From NCBI GenBank assembly GCA_904063045.1, contig CAJFCJ010000032.1, positions 186,001-250,000 on the forward strand: a stretch of DNA of 64,000 nt, given 5' to 3'. Positions 12,201 to 23,979 of this stretch are shown one piece after another (the first letter of the stretch is position 1; the number at the start of each line of letters is the position of its first letter). Position numbers and translations under genes: made by a program. The DNA is from Dimorphilus gyrociliatus. Lineage: Eukaryota; Annelida; Polychaeta; Dinophilidae. The notes under the pieces are model-generated. The model was given only the letters and a program-made list of their open reading frames with translations, did not search any database and had not been told where the DNA came from.

Positions 12201-13259
12201 CAAACAGAGGTTGATACTCTTTAGTAGTTTTGTTGAAAATTATTATTTATAACTTATATAGTTAGCTGTGTAAAAATGCAACCTCGGCTTGTCAAATGAT
12301 ATACAGAATATATAGTAGTACTGAATTAACTTTATAATCTATTAAGCATAGCAGGAGTAAGTGCTATAATAACATTTCTCTTTAGGGATGACGACGAATT
12401 CAATGACGTTGCTACTATGGGAGGAGTTAACCTTACGGAAGAATCCCGAAATTTAGCGGCGGCAAACGATTTAGGAACATTAAGGTCGTATAAAGACGAA
12501 GCACTGCTTGCCCAACCTTCCCTTCAGACTTATTTAAATTCTGTTATGAGAAAGCACGGGTTAGATACTGAGCAGGAACAATCCGATATAACAAAATTGA
12601 TCTCTCACGCCTGTCAGTTACGGTTAACACAAATGATGGAAAAGTTAATCGTACTTTCTGAACATCGGCTTGAATTATATAGGGGACAATATAATCTAGA
12701 GATGACATCGGACGTCAGGACTCAGTTAAAGTTTATTGAAGATATAGATAAAGTTGAGAAGAAAAGACACGACGAAGTTGAACGTGAACAAATGTTACGA
12801 GCGGCAAAAAGTCGATCAAAGAATGAAGATCCAGAGCAGGTGAAATTGAAGCAGAAAGCTAAAGAATTTCAGCAATTACAGGCTGAGGAGTTGCGACACA
12901 AGGAAGCAAACGAAACAGCATTGGCCGCCATAGGAACTAGAAAAAGAAAGTTAGAAGAAGAGAGTAGACTAGCCAATTCTCCAGTATCAAACTCGAATTC
13001 AAACGGACAAAATCGGGTTCCGCAAAATCTGGTTAGTAAATTATGAATATTGTTTTTTCGTTTAATAGTATAAAAAAAATCGGACAAAATAGATGATTAG
13101 AGATGATAATTTTGGCTGTTTTTATTAAGTTTTTCCTCTTTAATTTAGGCTCGAAATCGTAAGAAGCGTATTACAGCAAGAGAAGTTATTCATGTTATGG
13201 AAAATGATAGACATCTTAGCAAATCGAAATTATTATATAAGACGGCGTTGAAACAATAA
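9222..13259 (+). CDS. TAF4: TFIID subunit TAF4
   Basis: Seven exons with closing phases: 9222-9809, 10082-10153, 11042-11113, 11553-11621, 11696-12144, 12386-13031, 13149-13259; 668 residues. The first 267 residues are low-complexity Gln/Thr/Pro/Val, the usual activator-contact region. The TAFH/NHR1 domain follows at about residues 268-365 (ENMKKCKNFLQTLLKLAANQ, later PYLVPFLNKSLPLLRNAM). The C-terminal TAF4 histone-fold region (about 417-668) is highly typical: DDDEFNDVATMGGVNLTEES, SDVRTQLKFIEDIDKVEKKR, AAKSRSKNEDPEQVKLKQKA, TALAAIGTRKRK, and a final helix ITAREVIHVMENDRHLSKSK. TAF4 pairs with TAF12 in the TFIID core. Exons 2-4 are 72, 72 and 69 nt, all phase 0, so each could be skipped in frame. 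The start is the first ATG after the promoter and the N-terminus looks complete. Confidence 0.96.
10484..10510. repeat. (TA)n microsatellite in TAF4 intron 2
   Basis: Alternating TA tract within the 888 bp intron between TAF4 exons 2 and 3. The rest of the intron shows no supported feature. Confidence 0.9.
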
Positions 13260-14142
13260 GCCACTAGTTTGTTGCTGTGATATTTGACATTTTTTGATAA
13301 AATTCTAATGTAAAACAATTTGCAAACTTCCCTCCCCGTAAATTGTTGAGAGAGAGAGAGAGAGAGGAAATATGTATGTAGTATACTTACAATTGCTTTA
13401 TGTATACTTATATACATTCAATTTTATAATTATAAATGTTCATAATGAATATGCATAAGTAAAAGGTGTAAAAAGTTTATTTATGCTATAAAAAGAAAAA
13501 GTTTAAGCTTTAAGGAGTCGTATATATATGTATATATATATATATGTATAATTAATGATTCAAATGTTTATATACATATATATATATATGTATATATTAC
13601 AGTTTGTTTTTTTTTTTCATTTTGTAAAATATTTTATCATACGAAATATAACAAAATGTATATGCAAAAAAAAACTTTAATAATTGTACATACAAATTTT
13701 GTAGTCTGTTATTGTGTTGTTCAACAAGCAGAGACCTTTTTGTTTTATTTCTATCTTTTTTTTTTTTTAAAAAATGAAAAAGAAATTATTGCTTGCTGTT
13801 CGGAATTTATGTATTAAGAATTAAATGATCTCAATACAAATTCCTTTATAAATGTTACATTGGAGAGGAAAAAATTATAATATAAAGATGTGTTTTCTTT
13901 GTTTTTTCTATGAGAAAATTTTCATTCTTTTTTTTTTTATCTCGGAACGAAGCAACAAAAGGAATAGTTTGTATTTCTTGTTTTTTGAAAATAAATTAAT
14001 ATATATGTATATATATTTATACATATATAGTTATACAAGTATATAAATATAATATATACGTATACATAAATATATGTACAGTACGTATAATACTATGCAT
14101 ATGTATTTAGATATCAATATTAATCTATTCATGATGCATATT

Positions 14143-14182
<40 letters not shown>

Positions 14183-14424
14183 TATATACATAAAATATCT
14201 TTACATATACCGTTCAGACAGCATAGAGTTACATTTATACACACTGTATACCAATTTTGCTGTCATTTTGTACAATTTTTTCTCTTTAGATAATATATTT
14301 TACATACTCGTTAACATATACAGACAGTGAACGCACAGAGAGAGAATCGAGGAATGAGGAGGCGGACTAGATAAATCTGGCTAAAAAAATAAAACAAACA
14401 AAAAAAATGAAACAAACAAAAAAT
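13260..14424. other. Tail-to-tail intergenic region, TAF4 and AhR 3' flanks
   Basis: Very AT-rich, with a GA repeat (about 13348-13367), scattered TATATG words and a long TA tract (14145-14178). No gene is supported; short ORFs here are low-complexity translations. Confidence 0.6.
14145..14178. repeat. (TA)n microsatellite
   Basis: Pure alternating TA tract, 250 bp beyond the AhR stop codon. Confidence 0.95.
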
Positions 14425-17400
14425 TCAACTAGTTTGACTGAGCAACGTCTGAGAGACTTCGGAGTAAGAAAATCTGGCAGGTGCCAAACAATCAGTATGA
14501 TGATAATTAGTACCTGTATAGTCTGGCCAATCGTAGGCACTTGAACAAGTTGGCCACGATTTAACAACGGGTACTGCAATAGCACCTGATTTCTCTTTGT
14601 TCTTCGTTTGTATCACTGATGTCGCTGTTGTGGCGGACGCGGGCGATGAGTTTGAAGAAATGGACGTACATAGCGCTACAGCGTCGTCTAAACCGTTTTT
14701 CTGTTCGCAACAGGCGCTTCGAATAACTGTTGAGTGACGTTGCCGGGCGTCGTCGGCCGTAAGACCGTAATAGTTTTCGTAATGCTGTCGTCTCAGATCC
14801 AAACCATATCCATCAGTGTAAGGTGCATATCCGTAACCGTATTGGGAGGCGGAGAGAGGGTACTGTGAGTAATAGGCATTGTCGTAGACGCTCATATAAT
14901 TAGTCCTATAGATATCCGCTGTATCCAGTGGATAACTGGCATAAGGAGAATAAACCAAGTCAGACGAATAGCCGCTTGGAGGATATGGTGGGTTGTTTAT
15001 TGGAGCATACGTTGTTGGAGTTTTTCGTTTCCTACCAGTATGGAGGTATTCTTTTAGTTGTGCTTTAGGCTTTTTTGTTGTTGTTAGGGCAATATTTTTA
15101 TCATCCTCGAAAGCGTTACTCGAAGGATCCGAGTCGATTAAAGGATATGGTAATTTGAATTCGGTTCCACGTTTCGTTACTAATTCTCGTCCTTCGTCGT
15201 CTGTTAAGTGCCTGTGCGTGCACATAACATAATCGGGCTTGCTGTTCTTGTAGACAACTTTAGAACTGGATTGAAGCCAGAGCCATCTATAGTCCTTCGT
15301 TAGCATTCTATAGGCTATTAAACCGGAGCTACCGGTCTTAATCATCTCTTGATGAGCTGCAGCGTAGTAGTTGATGTCGTCGGGATGAATTAAATCGTAG
15401 CCCCCCTTATCCAAGAGATCTCTGTCTGAATAGCCAAAGAGCAACCGGCCTCTATGATCTATACTTAACGGTGCCATGTCCATTTTATGCTTTGTTTTGA
15501 AAGTGTAATCCCTAGGAGGCATATCCAGGATAGGCAGGGGTCCGAAAGGAGAACACATGGCGAATAACGCCACCTGTTGTTGATCTTCACCTCTTAAATT
15601 TTGACCAAGTAACGCTTTCATGTGGCCGGTAATTTCCAAGGTCTGAAAGTTGTGAAAAACAAGTTACATGTAGAGTTCTTTCAATTTCTCTTAATTGCTT
15701 TTTTAATAAGACGAAAATAAAGTAAAAAGAAGGAAATGAAGGAAAATTATTTTTCAAAAGTCATTAATAATTTTGTAGTCTCAATTAATTAGCGCCATCT
15801 GTTGCAAAAAAAGAACTTACGATGAAGCCGGAAGTATTATCCAGTAAACACCTAAACCGAACAGTGAACGAACGCGTCATGAGCTGGGAATTTTCGGCCT
15901 GCAAAGCATCGTGCAGAGACATGTCGTGTCGGTCAGCGGGCAATTGGGAACGCCAGTTGAGCTGACTCTTAAACGCCTCCCTATCTTCTGAATGGATCAA
16001 TTCGAGGGCGCTTTGATGTATAATGTCGGATTGGTGGAAGCCTAGATATTGTTCCACAGTTTTGGAGGCAAAGAAAACTTCGCCATCACAAGAGACAATA
16101 AAAAGGAAACCATTTAACGCTTGCAGAACACTGTCGGTTTCTGTGAAAGACGCTTCGGCTCCGCCGTAGTAGTGATGGTGGGAGGCGTACCTTTGATTTT
16201 GTAGCACAGCTGTATAGGGGAAAAAAAGAAAGCTGGTGCTAATTAATTGTATACCATAAAGTGTACATTAATACTGTAAACAGACATTTTCTTTCTTTCT
16301 GCCTGTCTGTCTTTCTTTCTTTCTTTCTTTCTTTCTCGCTTTCTTTCTTTCATTCATTTAGCTATTCATTCATTCACTCATTCATTCATTTACCCTTTTC
16401 CTCTCACAGACTACTTATCTATAACTCTCTTAACTAGTTATTTTTTAGCAGAGGATTTTTTGAGCTTAATAAACAATTACATTAAATATACACGTAAGGG
16501 AAAAACTAGGTCGTAGCGCATGCGCAGAATAGTTAAAGAGAAGAAGAAAGTGGCGAGGTCTAATTTAGGTATAAATAATTGAGTAGGTGCCTGTCACGTC
16601 ACGATAATAGACGCAGGCTGCGCCACAATAAATTATGTCGCTTCTATCTGTCACTCATACGATCGACGGAGGAAGAGAAAAAAATCAATAAAATTGGCGT
16701 GTTGTCGGCTTTTCGATGGAAAAAATAATTGATTTTAATTATACAACTTGGCTCTATATGGTGAGAGAAAAGAAAAAAAGGAAAAGAGAGAGCGAGAGGA
16801 ACGAGAGCGGCGATGCGCGTTAAACGCCTTAAATCAGAACGTCGCCAGGCCGGTCCAGTGGGAGAGAAGGCGATAAGCGACTAGTCACGCATAGATCAAA
16901 CAATTTTCAAATTTACTTCCATAGTTACCTATAAATTAAAAAAAAAGATAACTTTTTCATTATTCGCATGAGAACCTCTTGTAATTATATCGGCAAGTTT
17001 CGTTGAAGAGATTTTTTATAAGAATAACTTAAAAAATTCACACCAATAAGCAGGTACTTATAGATCTGGATATATACGTACAACCTACACTCGCAAATTG
17101 TCCTCCTCTCCCGTTCGACCTATACAAATAACAAGCAGGGCACAAAGAGAGGAGAAAGGAAAATAAAAGAAAATGGAAAGCCTGCTTATAAATGTAGGAT
17201 GAGTAGAAAGAGGGTATGAATTATTAAAAGCTCTCAGAAAATATTTCAAGCTCGACGATAGCAAAGAGAGAGAGAGAGAGAGAGACAGGTAGCGGCGGGC
17301 GTCAGAGGCGGCACACGAACAGATGTTCTTATGCTTAATTACAGCAATTAACCTGTCTTGATCCATGCATTCTTCATTAATTACTGCAAAGCCGGTCGCA

Positions 17401-20400
17401 CATATTGTATTTATATATAGTTTTATCATCTACACCAAGTCTTTGATAGAGAAAAGAGTATGTACCTAGAGTAATCAGTCAAATACTGTTCTGACATGGT
17501 GTAATTATATAGGGTAAAGCTCCGACCTACTGGGGGAAATTCGCCTTTTCACCACCACCATATACAGAGGATTTACTTTCTGCCTAACCAGATCCGGTTC
17601 CTTTCAATATTTTGACAGATTGGAGACTTTTCAGAAGCTATTTCGGACGGCTGCTTGGGTGAAAAAACCCATGGAAAGGGTTCGACTAAATCAGATAACG
17701 TTAGATATTGACTGTAGATAGGACTCAGAAGGTAACAATACGTTCCAATTCAGCGTGCTGACACTTCATTTCGAACAATCTGATAGATTGGAAAATGTGT
17801 ATGGAGGAAAAAATTACGGTTATGATTTAAATCTGTCGGTTAAAAAGAGCCCAATGGTACTATCTATCTCTAGTAGATCTCTCTTTTTTCAACTATAATT
17901 TTTACATATTCTATACGTTTTATAATAAATACATGTGTTTATACTTAATAAAGTTAAGCGTATATTATTTAATTGGCGCTTTCAAAATTTATATAAGGAA
18001 ATACTAGAAGAAATAGGAGAACTTAACGCTAATTATGCGAATGCCACCGCAGGGTTAGTTAATTCAATTAGTGAACAATAAGACAGTTTTAACGATTTCA
18101 TATAGAGGCTCATAAGTGTTGAAAAGTTTTACATGAATATGATAAATTATAAGCGGGCAGCGCGTGTGATTGATTTAAGTCTCGCCAATCAAGCGTCATT
18201 GAAGCGTCTCTGCATTACACTGGCCCGAAACGTTCACAATCAATCTTTTTATTCAATAATTCTTGTCGACGCGTTGCGTGACTCAATTCCCTTACAGATA
18301 TTCGATATTCAGGCCTATATAGACGGTATATAAGCTTACTATTTTAGTTCCCTTTGCTAACCCGTTTTTCCTTTTTTTTCCTTTATTTTTTTCATTAACT
18401 TTTTCTTATTTTCCTTCTATCAACATCATATTTATTTATGGTAGTTTTGCCTTAAATGATTAACTCGGTGGGGAGTTGCGTCGTGACCTAATTACGCTTA
18501 TTCTTTTTTCCAATTATAATACACTTTGCGAAAAAATCCACTTTGTCCTATTAAACGTAGAAAGAATTTTACTACGCACCCCTGATCTTAAACACCTTAT
18601 TGTATATACTATATATATAGTATATAGAACATAATGGTATTTCATTTAAAAATGACCGTTAATATTAATAAAAAATATTCGAGAAGGAGAGCCAATAGGA
18701 TTTTGAGTTCTTCATCTTCTATTTCAAACGGATAATTTACGCGCAAGAACATCTTCTACCTTAAATCTGGTGTTACGTGCAAATAATAATGTTGTTTAAA
18801 GCAATTTTGTTGTCAATTTGTAGAAGGTTAAAAAGAGAAAATTGCGATCGAAATCAGTAGACATACGGATGAAAGAGATCGCATTTTTTTTCTTGCCCAT
18901 ATTTATCATTTCGAATTCAAAAGAGAAAACAGTAATTTGGCTGTTGAACTATATATACAGTATATATATACTAATATATAAGAAACACCCCCCATACATC
19001 TACAACACAACATAAAACTCTTTGAAATGTCTTACTATTAAAAAAAAATAGATGATTATTAATAGACAGAGTAGTCGGGTTTTTTTTGTTGGTATTTTAG
19101 TATTTTGCATGACTTACCGAATTACACGGTAAATGAATGTTTTAACAAAATATAAAAAGAATAAATAAAGGTTGAGCTTATTAAATTTTACAACTTTTTA
19201 TGGTAGGTTTTTTCCCGATGGTTAAGCGTGTAAAGGGGAGAAAAGGGGGAGCGGGGGAAGGGGGGAAGGTATAGCGGGAAAAGAAATAGGGAAATTTAAA
19301 AAAAAGAAAAGCTTGTTTCTTTGTTTTCACAACGCAAATTCTAGTCAATTTAAACATTTCCAATCTATAGTACACTTGAACATTTTTTCTCTCACTAATT
19401 GCTCTTGGACAATATGGCCCTCGACTGTTCAATAGCCCTCAACTAAGGCACTCGAAAGCCGTTTTTTCCCGCCAACCGTTCGTCCGCGCAGTCGGTCTCT
19501 ATGACTGTTTTAACGTCTTACGTCATATACATTTTGTGACATCATCGTGCATTATGGTCAATTGCGTAACCGACATAAAGAAACGCCTTTTCGTAACAAT
19601 AAGAAGAAAAAAAATTGCGTGATCTACGGTCGCATAAAGTGACGCAGGTGACGTTCCATTCTTATCAACGCTTATCAGAACTCGTTATCGTTTCTTCTCC
19701 TTATAGTTGCGTGAGCGTTACGTTCTAAAAGCGTGTCGGATGACAACGGCCAGTCGGACAAGTGATATCGAGTAACGGTTGGGCGGAAGCCATTTTATAA
19801 ACAAGATGTAAATCATATACGCATGTACTGCATTTACTGCATTTGTTTTGCTTTGTTATTGAAAAGGATCCTAAGAGTACATCTATACTTTTCAGCACCT
19901 CTAACTATAAACGAAACAGTATCATGTATCAAAAAGTCTTGCGTTATTCCCGTCTTGTTTTCCTTATCCATTTTCACATACCTAGACTCTTTCGAAAGGA
20001 AATACAAGTATATTATCAGTTGACTTTACTGTCGAGGAATTTTGTCAACTTCCAGACGTTTTTTTAACAATAAGAGTGAATTCTTTTGTCGATTACGTTA
20101 AAAATATGATATTAATTATCATAGAACACACGTATGTATATATTATGTATACAAATGTGGCATCTGGCGTTCGTCACAAGTAGCACTTTACTTATTGTTC
20201 ACTTGACACCGACGCTTGATCTATGGATACTTTTCTGCTACAATTTGTATTTGAGAGAGGAAACGCCGTAGAGTTCACCCTCTTTCTCTCTTTTTTTTTA
20301 TTTTCTTCAACATACCCAACATGCAGCGCGATGTCGTTCGATCGGAAAAATCACCAGGAGATTACGCAACGATTATAACGCCGTTGTGAACGCGAAAACG

Positions 20401-23400
20401 CGATCGAAAGTGACGTCAGAGAGAAAAGAAGATTATGAGATGAAAATTTTTTTCTTACCGTGGAAGTAGCTTTTCGTTCGCAAGTAGGAGACGGCTAAAC
20501 GGAGAATGCTAAGCTTATCCAACTTGGAAATGACGCTTTGTTCGAATGGTAATAAGTTAGCCAAATGGTCCAATTCGGCGTTAAGACGTTCCCTATGACG
20601 TTTACTAGGGTTACTTTTCGGAGGTTCTTTAGGTGGAGGTTTGACACTGTAAAGAAAAGAGAGAAAAGTTAATGCTTTATTAATTTATTATAAAACAGAA
20701 AGAAAAAGAAGACAAGATCGATAAACAATAAGTTCAATAAGTAATTTGAAAGACAAACGAAAAAGCGAAACAACGTTTCTTTAACTTTAAATAACATGTA
20801 TATATTTCAGATATTAATACAAATATAATATTAAAATAAAAGAAAAAAAAGCTCTTTAACCTATATTCCATCTTAAGAAGACTTTCTAGGACGTCACACG
20901 ACAAGGTGACAGACTTTATAAAAAAAGAAAAGAAAAGGAGAAGGCGCCGTTCAAAACGAGGCTGACCTGCATCGAACGGCGCACGAAATGTTTCGTGAGC
21001 ATTGCCATCTGCACCACCTTTACACATGCCCTATATTTTCAGTTTACATAGACGTGTGTTCTATCAGTATTTCAGGTGCATAAAAAAGAAGTTTATGAGT
21101 AAACATGATTTATTAACGAAAAAGTTTGTTTAACGACGATATTACGTAATTTTGAGGAAGAAATTGCAAACTCTAGCTCCGTCTCATCTTTCAAATCAAG
21201 TGAAATAATACAATTGTTAATGAAAGTTAATGGACTTTTAAGTAGACATGGTCGTTATCATAGTTCGTTTATTATCAATTTAATTCATTTCGTTAAAGAA
21301 AATTGAACTTGACGTTTCGCTAAGGCCTCAAAAAAGGAAAAAAGTTAAAAGGCAACAAAAAAAAAGATCTTTTTTTTTTAGGCGTCTCCTCACTAATAGA
21401 GAAAATCCAATAGCTTTGTTCTCCTGAGAACACTCGATTCTGAAGAGAATTGAAGAGCCGAGGGAGAATTTTGCTAATTTACTTATATTCATTAAAATGG
21501 TTGTATTAAAAAAGAAAGGAAAAAGTAATAAAGAAATTAAATAAATAAAAAAGAAGGAAAGAAAGATAAGAATTAATAGAAAACCAGAAAATGATGAAGA
21601 GAAGAATAGGTATTAGATTCAAGAACGGAAATAATTTTTCAAACTCTCTAAACTGCCTGTGGCAGGAGCTATTTGAATCAGTGTGACAAATATACAGTTT
21701 TCAGTATAGAAAAGTGACGTTTGAATTGAGATTGTCGAACAAGATATTCTCGGCTGAGAAGGTTTTCGAAATAACTTACAGGCTCGACCATATATACATA
21801 TATATATACTGTATGTAGTACATAAGGGTATTCCTAAACAAATGAGTACACAAATGCTTAAATGCGCTATGTATATAGAATAGTATATATATAAGACTAC
21901 CTATAGGCATAATCTCACATGTATTTATACGCTTGTAGAAAAAAAAGATAAAAAAGTTAGGGAAGTGACGAAAAAAAAGACTTTAGATCAATTTTTTTTA
22001 CCTGGTTTGTTGTTGATAGAATATTGGTGGAAAATTCGACGGTCGGACGGTATGCATGGCGTATCCGAAAATGACGCCCCACCTCTCGAATTTTTTGACC
22101 ATACGGCTGACCATGTGACGCCAGCCAATGAACACTCGGCGTTTTTTCTCTACATAAAATTGTTACGGAGAAAGGAAACGCACGGGTCGGTAACAAAGCT
22201 TCAAAGAACTTGTGCCAGTATGAATATAACGCGTTAGAGAGTAATTAGTGAAAGAAACGCGTGCCATAGGAGAAGCCGAATAAAAGGAAAAAGTTTGTCA
22301 ACATTCGTTAAAATCTGATTCTCCTCCTCTGTCGCTCTCTCCCTCCCTCTCTCTTTCTAATTTTTTAAGGAAACTAGCTGTGTCCCTAAGTATGGGCGTA
22401 TTCTCCCTATTGTATATGGCCCCAAAGTTTTTTAAGCGAAAGAGGGTACAAGTTTAATTGTTAACGCCAGTTTCGTGGTTATATAAGTGGCGGGAAGCCT
22501 TGGAAGGGACGTCACAGTTTACAACTTGGTACGAAAAGGTATAACAATGAAAAAAAAAGAGGTGAGATTGAGTTAGTTGAATCATAAAATTGTAAAATGA
22601 GAGGATTTTATGCTTTTTTTTGTCTCTTTTATATTTTTTCGTTCACCGTTTTAAAAGTAGACAACAATTTTTTTTGTTGTTTATCTTTTTCCTTCTTCTC
22701 TCGTTTCTGTACTTTTAAACGTAAGATAAAGGAAGAGAGAGAAAGAGATAGATAGACAGATAGAGAGAGAGGACAGATACTTAGAAAGAAACGGAGACAG
22801 GGAGAAAAGAAGGTAAAAAAAAAATACCTGCCGTTTACTATGCATAAATATTTCATACATGATTTAGTCGCGTGATTCGACCACGTGACAGCTTGATAGA
22901 GGAATTAAATGAATTTTTATTAAAAAAATATATTCGAAAATTAGGTGGACTGGTTAGGGACCGTTATAATTGAAGATGATATCGTTTACGAGACTTTGAC
23001 ACTCGACCCATCTTTACATTTTCACCTTCAATTAGTTGTGATTGAGAAATCAACGGGAATTATATAATGTTTGCAGCGCCACCGTCATTCATTCGGCTGC
23101 GTACAGATGCACCTCCCAAGCTCGTGTTCACCCGACTAGAAGATGGATTTTGACAAGAAAATCAGTCGACACTTCGCGCTATTACACAGCGAATTGAACA
23201 GAATGAAAAGGAGAATATACTCCCTGCCTGCGTCGCACTCTCCTCTTCCTTATCGTCCCTACAAGCTTGACCTTTCTGGACGACACGGCGATAAACACTG
23301 CCAATATTCCTTTAGTTTCCACGCGGCTTTCGTAAGCCGATTAGTCGGCAGGAAATGATCACGCGGAAAAAATCTGCGCATACCATCGCTCGGACTTTCT

Positions 23401-23979
23401 CTTACCACAAAGCGGGATTATCTACAGTTTTTTTTTTATACCTTTCTATTTCGGTTCCTTATCAGACAATCCTAATTAAGGAAGAGGAGGGAGGAAGGGA
23501 GGGGGGAAAGAAGAGTATAGACCTTTATCTCTACTTATTGGATAAATCTAGGATACATTGTATGTTGTATATAGATTAATATTTTTTTATCCATCAACTG
23601 CAAGCTGACTCTCTACCGCTTCTCTTGCTTAATCAGTCGACTGCAAGAGAAATTAAGCTCGGACAATCTGACATATCCATAATATACTTATTTATACACC
23701 ATTAGAAGTTCTATAAAAGTCTAAATACTGTTTACACTGTGTACTGGATTGGTATACAAACATGCGCAAAAACAGTAAAACTATCAACTGCAAAAAAATT
23801 CCTACAATCAAGTTGATTGGTGAAATTTAGGGGTTTGCGGTGCAAGATAATAGCTAGACGTAACTCGAAATGTCCTTTCTAGGTGTTTGAAGTCGGAAAA
23901 CACGCAAATATGTATTGTTGCAGTCGGCGGAAGAAACTGACCTTTTAACGCTGCGTCTTCTACGCTTCGTTGCGTACAT
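14425..23979 (-). CDS. AHR: Aryl hydrocarbon receptor, bHLH-PAS transcription factor
   Basis: Four coding exons close in phase: 23979-23942, 20646-20459, 16209-15821, 15642-14425; 610 residues. Exon 1 encodes only 12 codons plus two bases ([12 protein letters not shown]), matching the basic N-terminus of AhR proteins. Exon 2 is the bHLH region, with the diagnostic [20 protein letters not shown] and [15 protein letters not shown]. Exon 3 holds PAS-A ([20 protein letters not shown]). Exon 4 holds PAS-B ([20 protein letters not shown]) and a Tyr/Ser-rich C-terminal tail ending SQTS. The factor dimerises with ARNT, binds GCGTG elements and controls development and, in vertebrates, xenobiotic responses. 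The tail is shorter than in vertebrates (about 850 residues). Introns 1 and 2 are 3.3 and 4.2 kb, far longer than those of neighbouring genes. The start was chosen because upstream in-frame sequence does not resemble the family. Confidence 0.95.
15790..15801 (-). promoter_or_regulatory. CTCF-like core in AhR intron 3
   Basis: CAGATGGCGCTA on the minus strand, 20 bases inside the intron beyond the PAS-A exon donor. Confidence 0.35.
16290..16395. repeat. (TTTC)n / (ATTC)n simple-sequence block
   Basis: Runs of TTTC followed by CATT/ATTC tetranucleotides in AhR intron 2, 80 bp from the PAS-A exon acceptor. Confidence 0.9.
16516..16525. promoter_or_regulatory. NRF1-type palindrome inside AhR intron 2
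   Basis: GCGCATGCGC, identical to the site in the TAF4 promoter. It lies 307 bp upstream of the PAS-A exon on the AhR strand, so it could mark an internal promoter. Motif match only. Confidence 0.3.
20411..20418. promoter_or_regulatory. Full cAMP-response element near AhR exon 2
   Basis: Perfect palindrome TGACGTCA, 41 bp inside intron 2 next to the bHLH exon donor. CREB/ATF binding is predicted from the motif only. Confidence 0.3.
20647..23941 (-). other. AhR intron 1, 3.3 kb
   Basis: No supported exon. It holds purine and pyrimidine runs (about 22680-22815), an E-box CCACGTGAC (about 22880), and TCGCGTG (22868-22874) and CACGCAA (23901-23907) AhR/ARNT-type cores. The short ORFs here have no recognisable content. 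Confidence 0.55.

Larger units (their letters stand above)
16210..20458 (-). other. AhR intron 2, 4.2 kb
   Basis: Large intron without supported coding sequence. It contains a TTTC/ATTC simple-repeat run (about 16290-16395), a perfect NRF1-type palindrome (16516-16525), GA repeats (about 17268-17285), TTGCGTG dioxin-response-type cores (18274-18280, 19615-19621, 19707-19713) and a full CRE (20411-20418). The regulatory role is inferred. Confidence 0.6.

Noticed and set aside
21965..22237. 90-codon plus ORF in AhR intron 1
   Set aside because: No domain, antisense to the intron, and no splice or promoter context.
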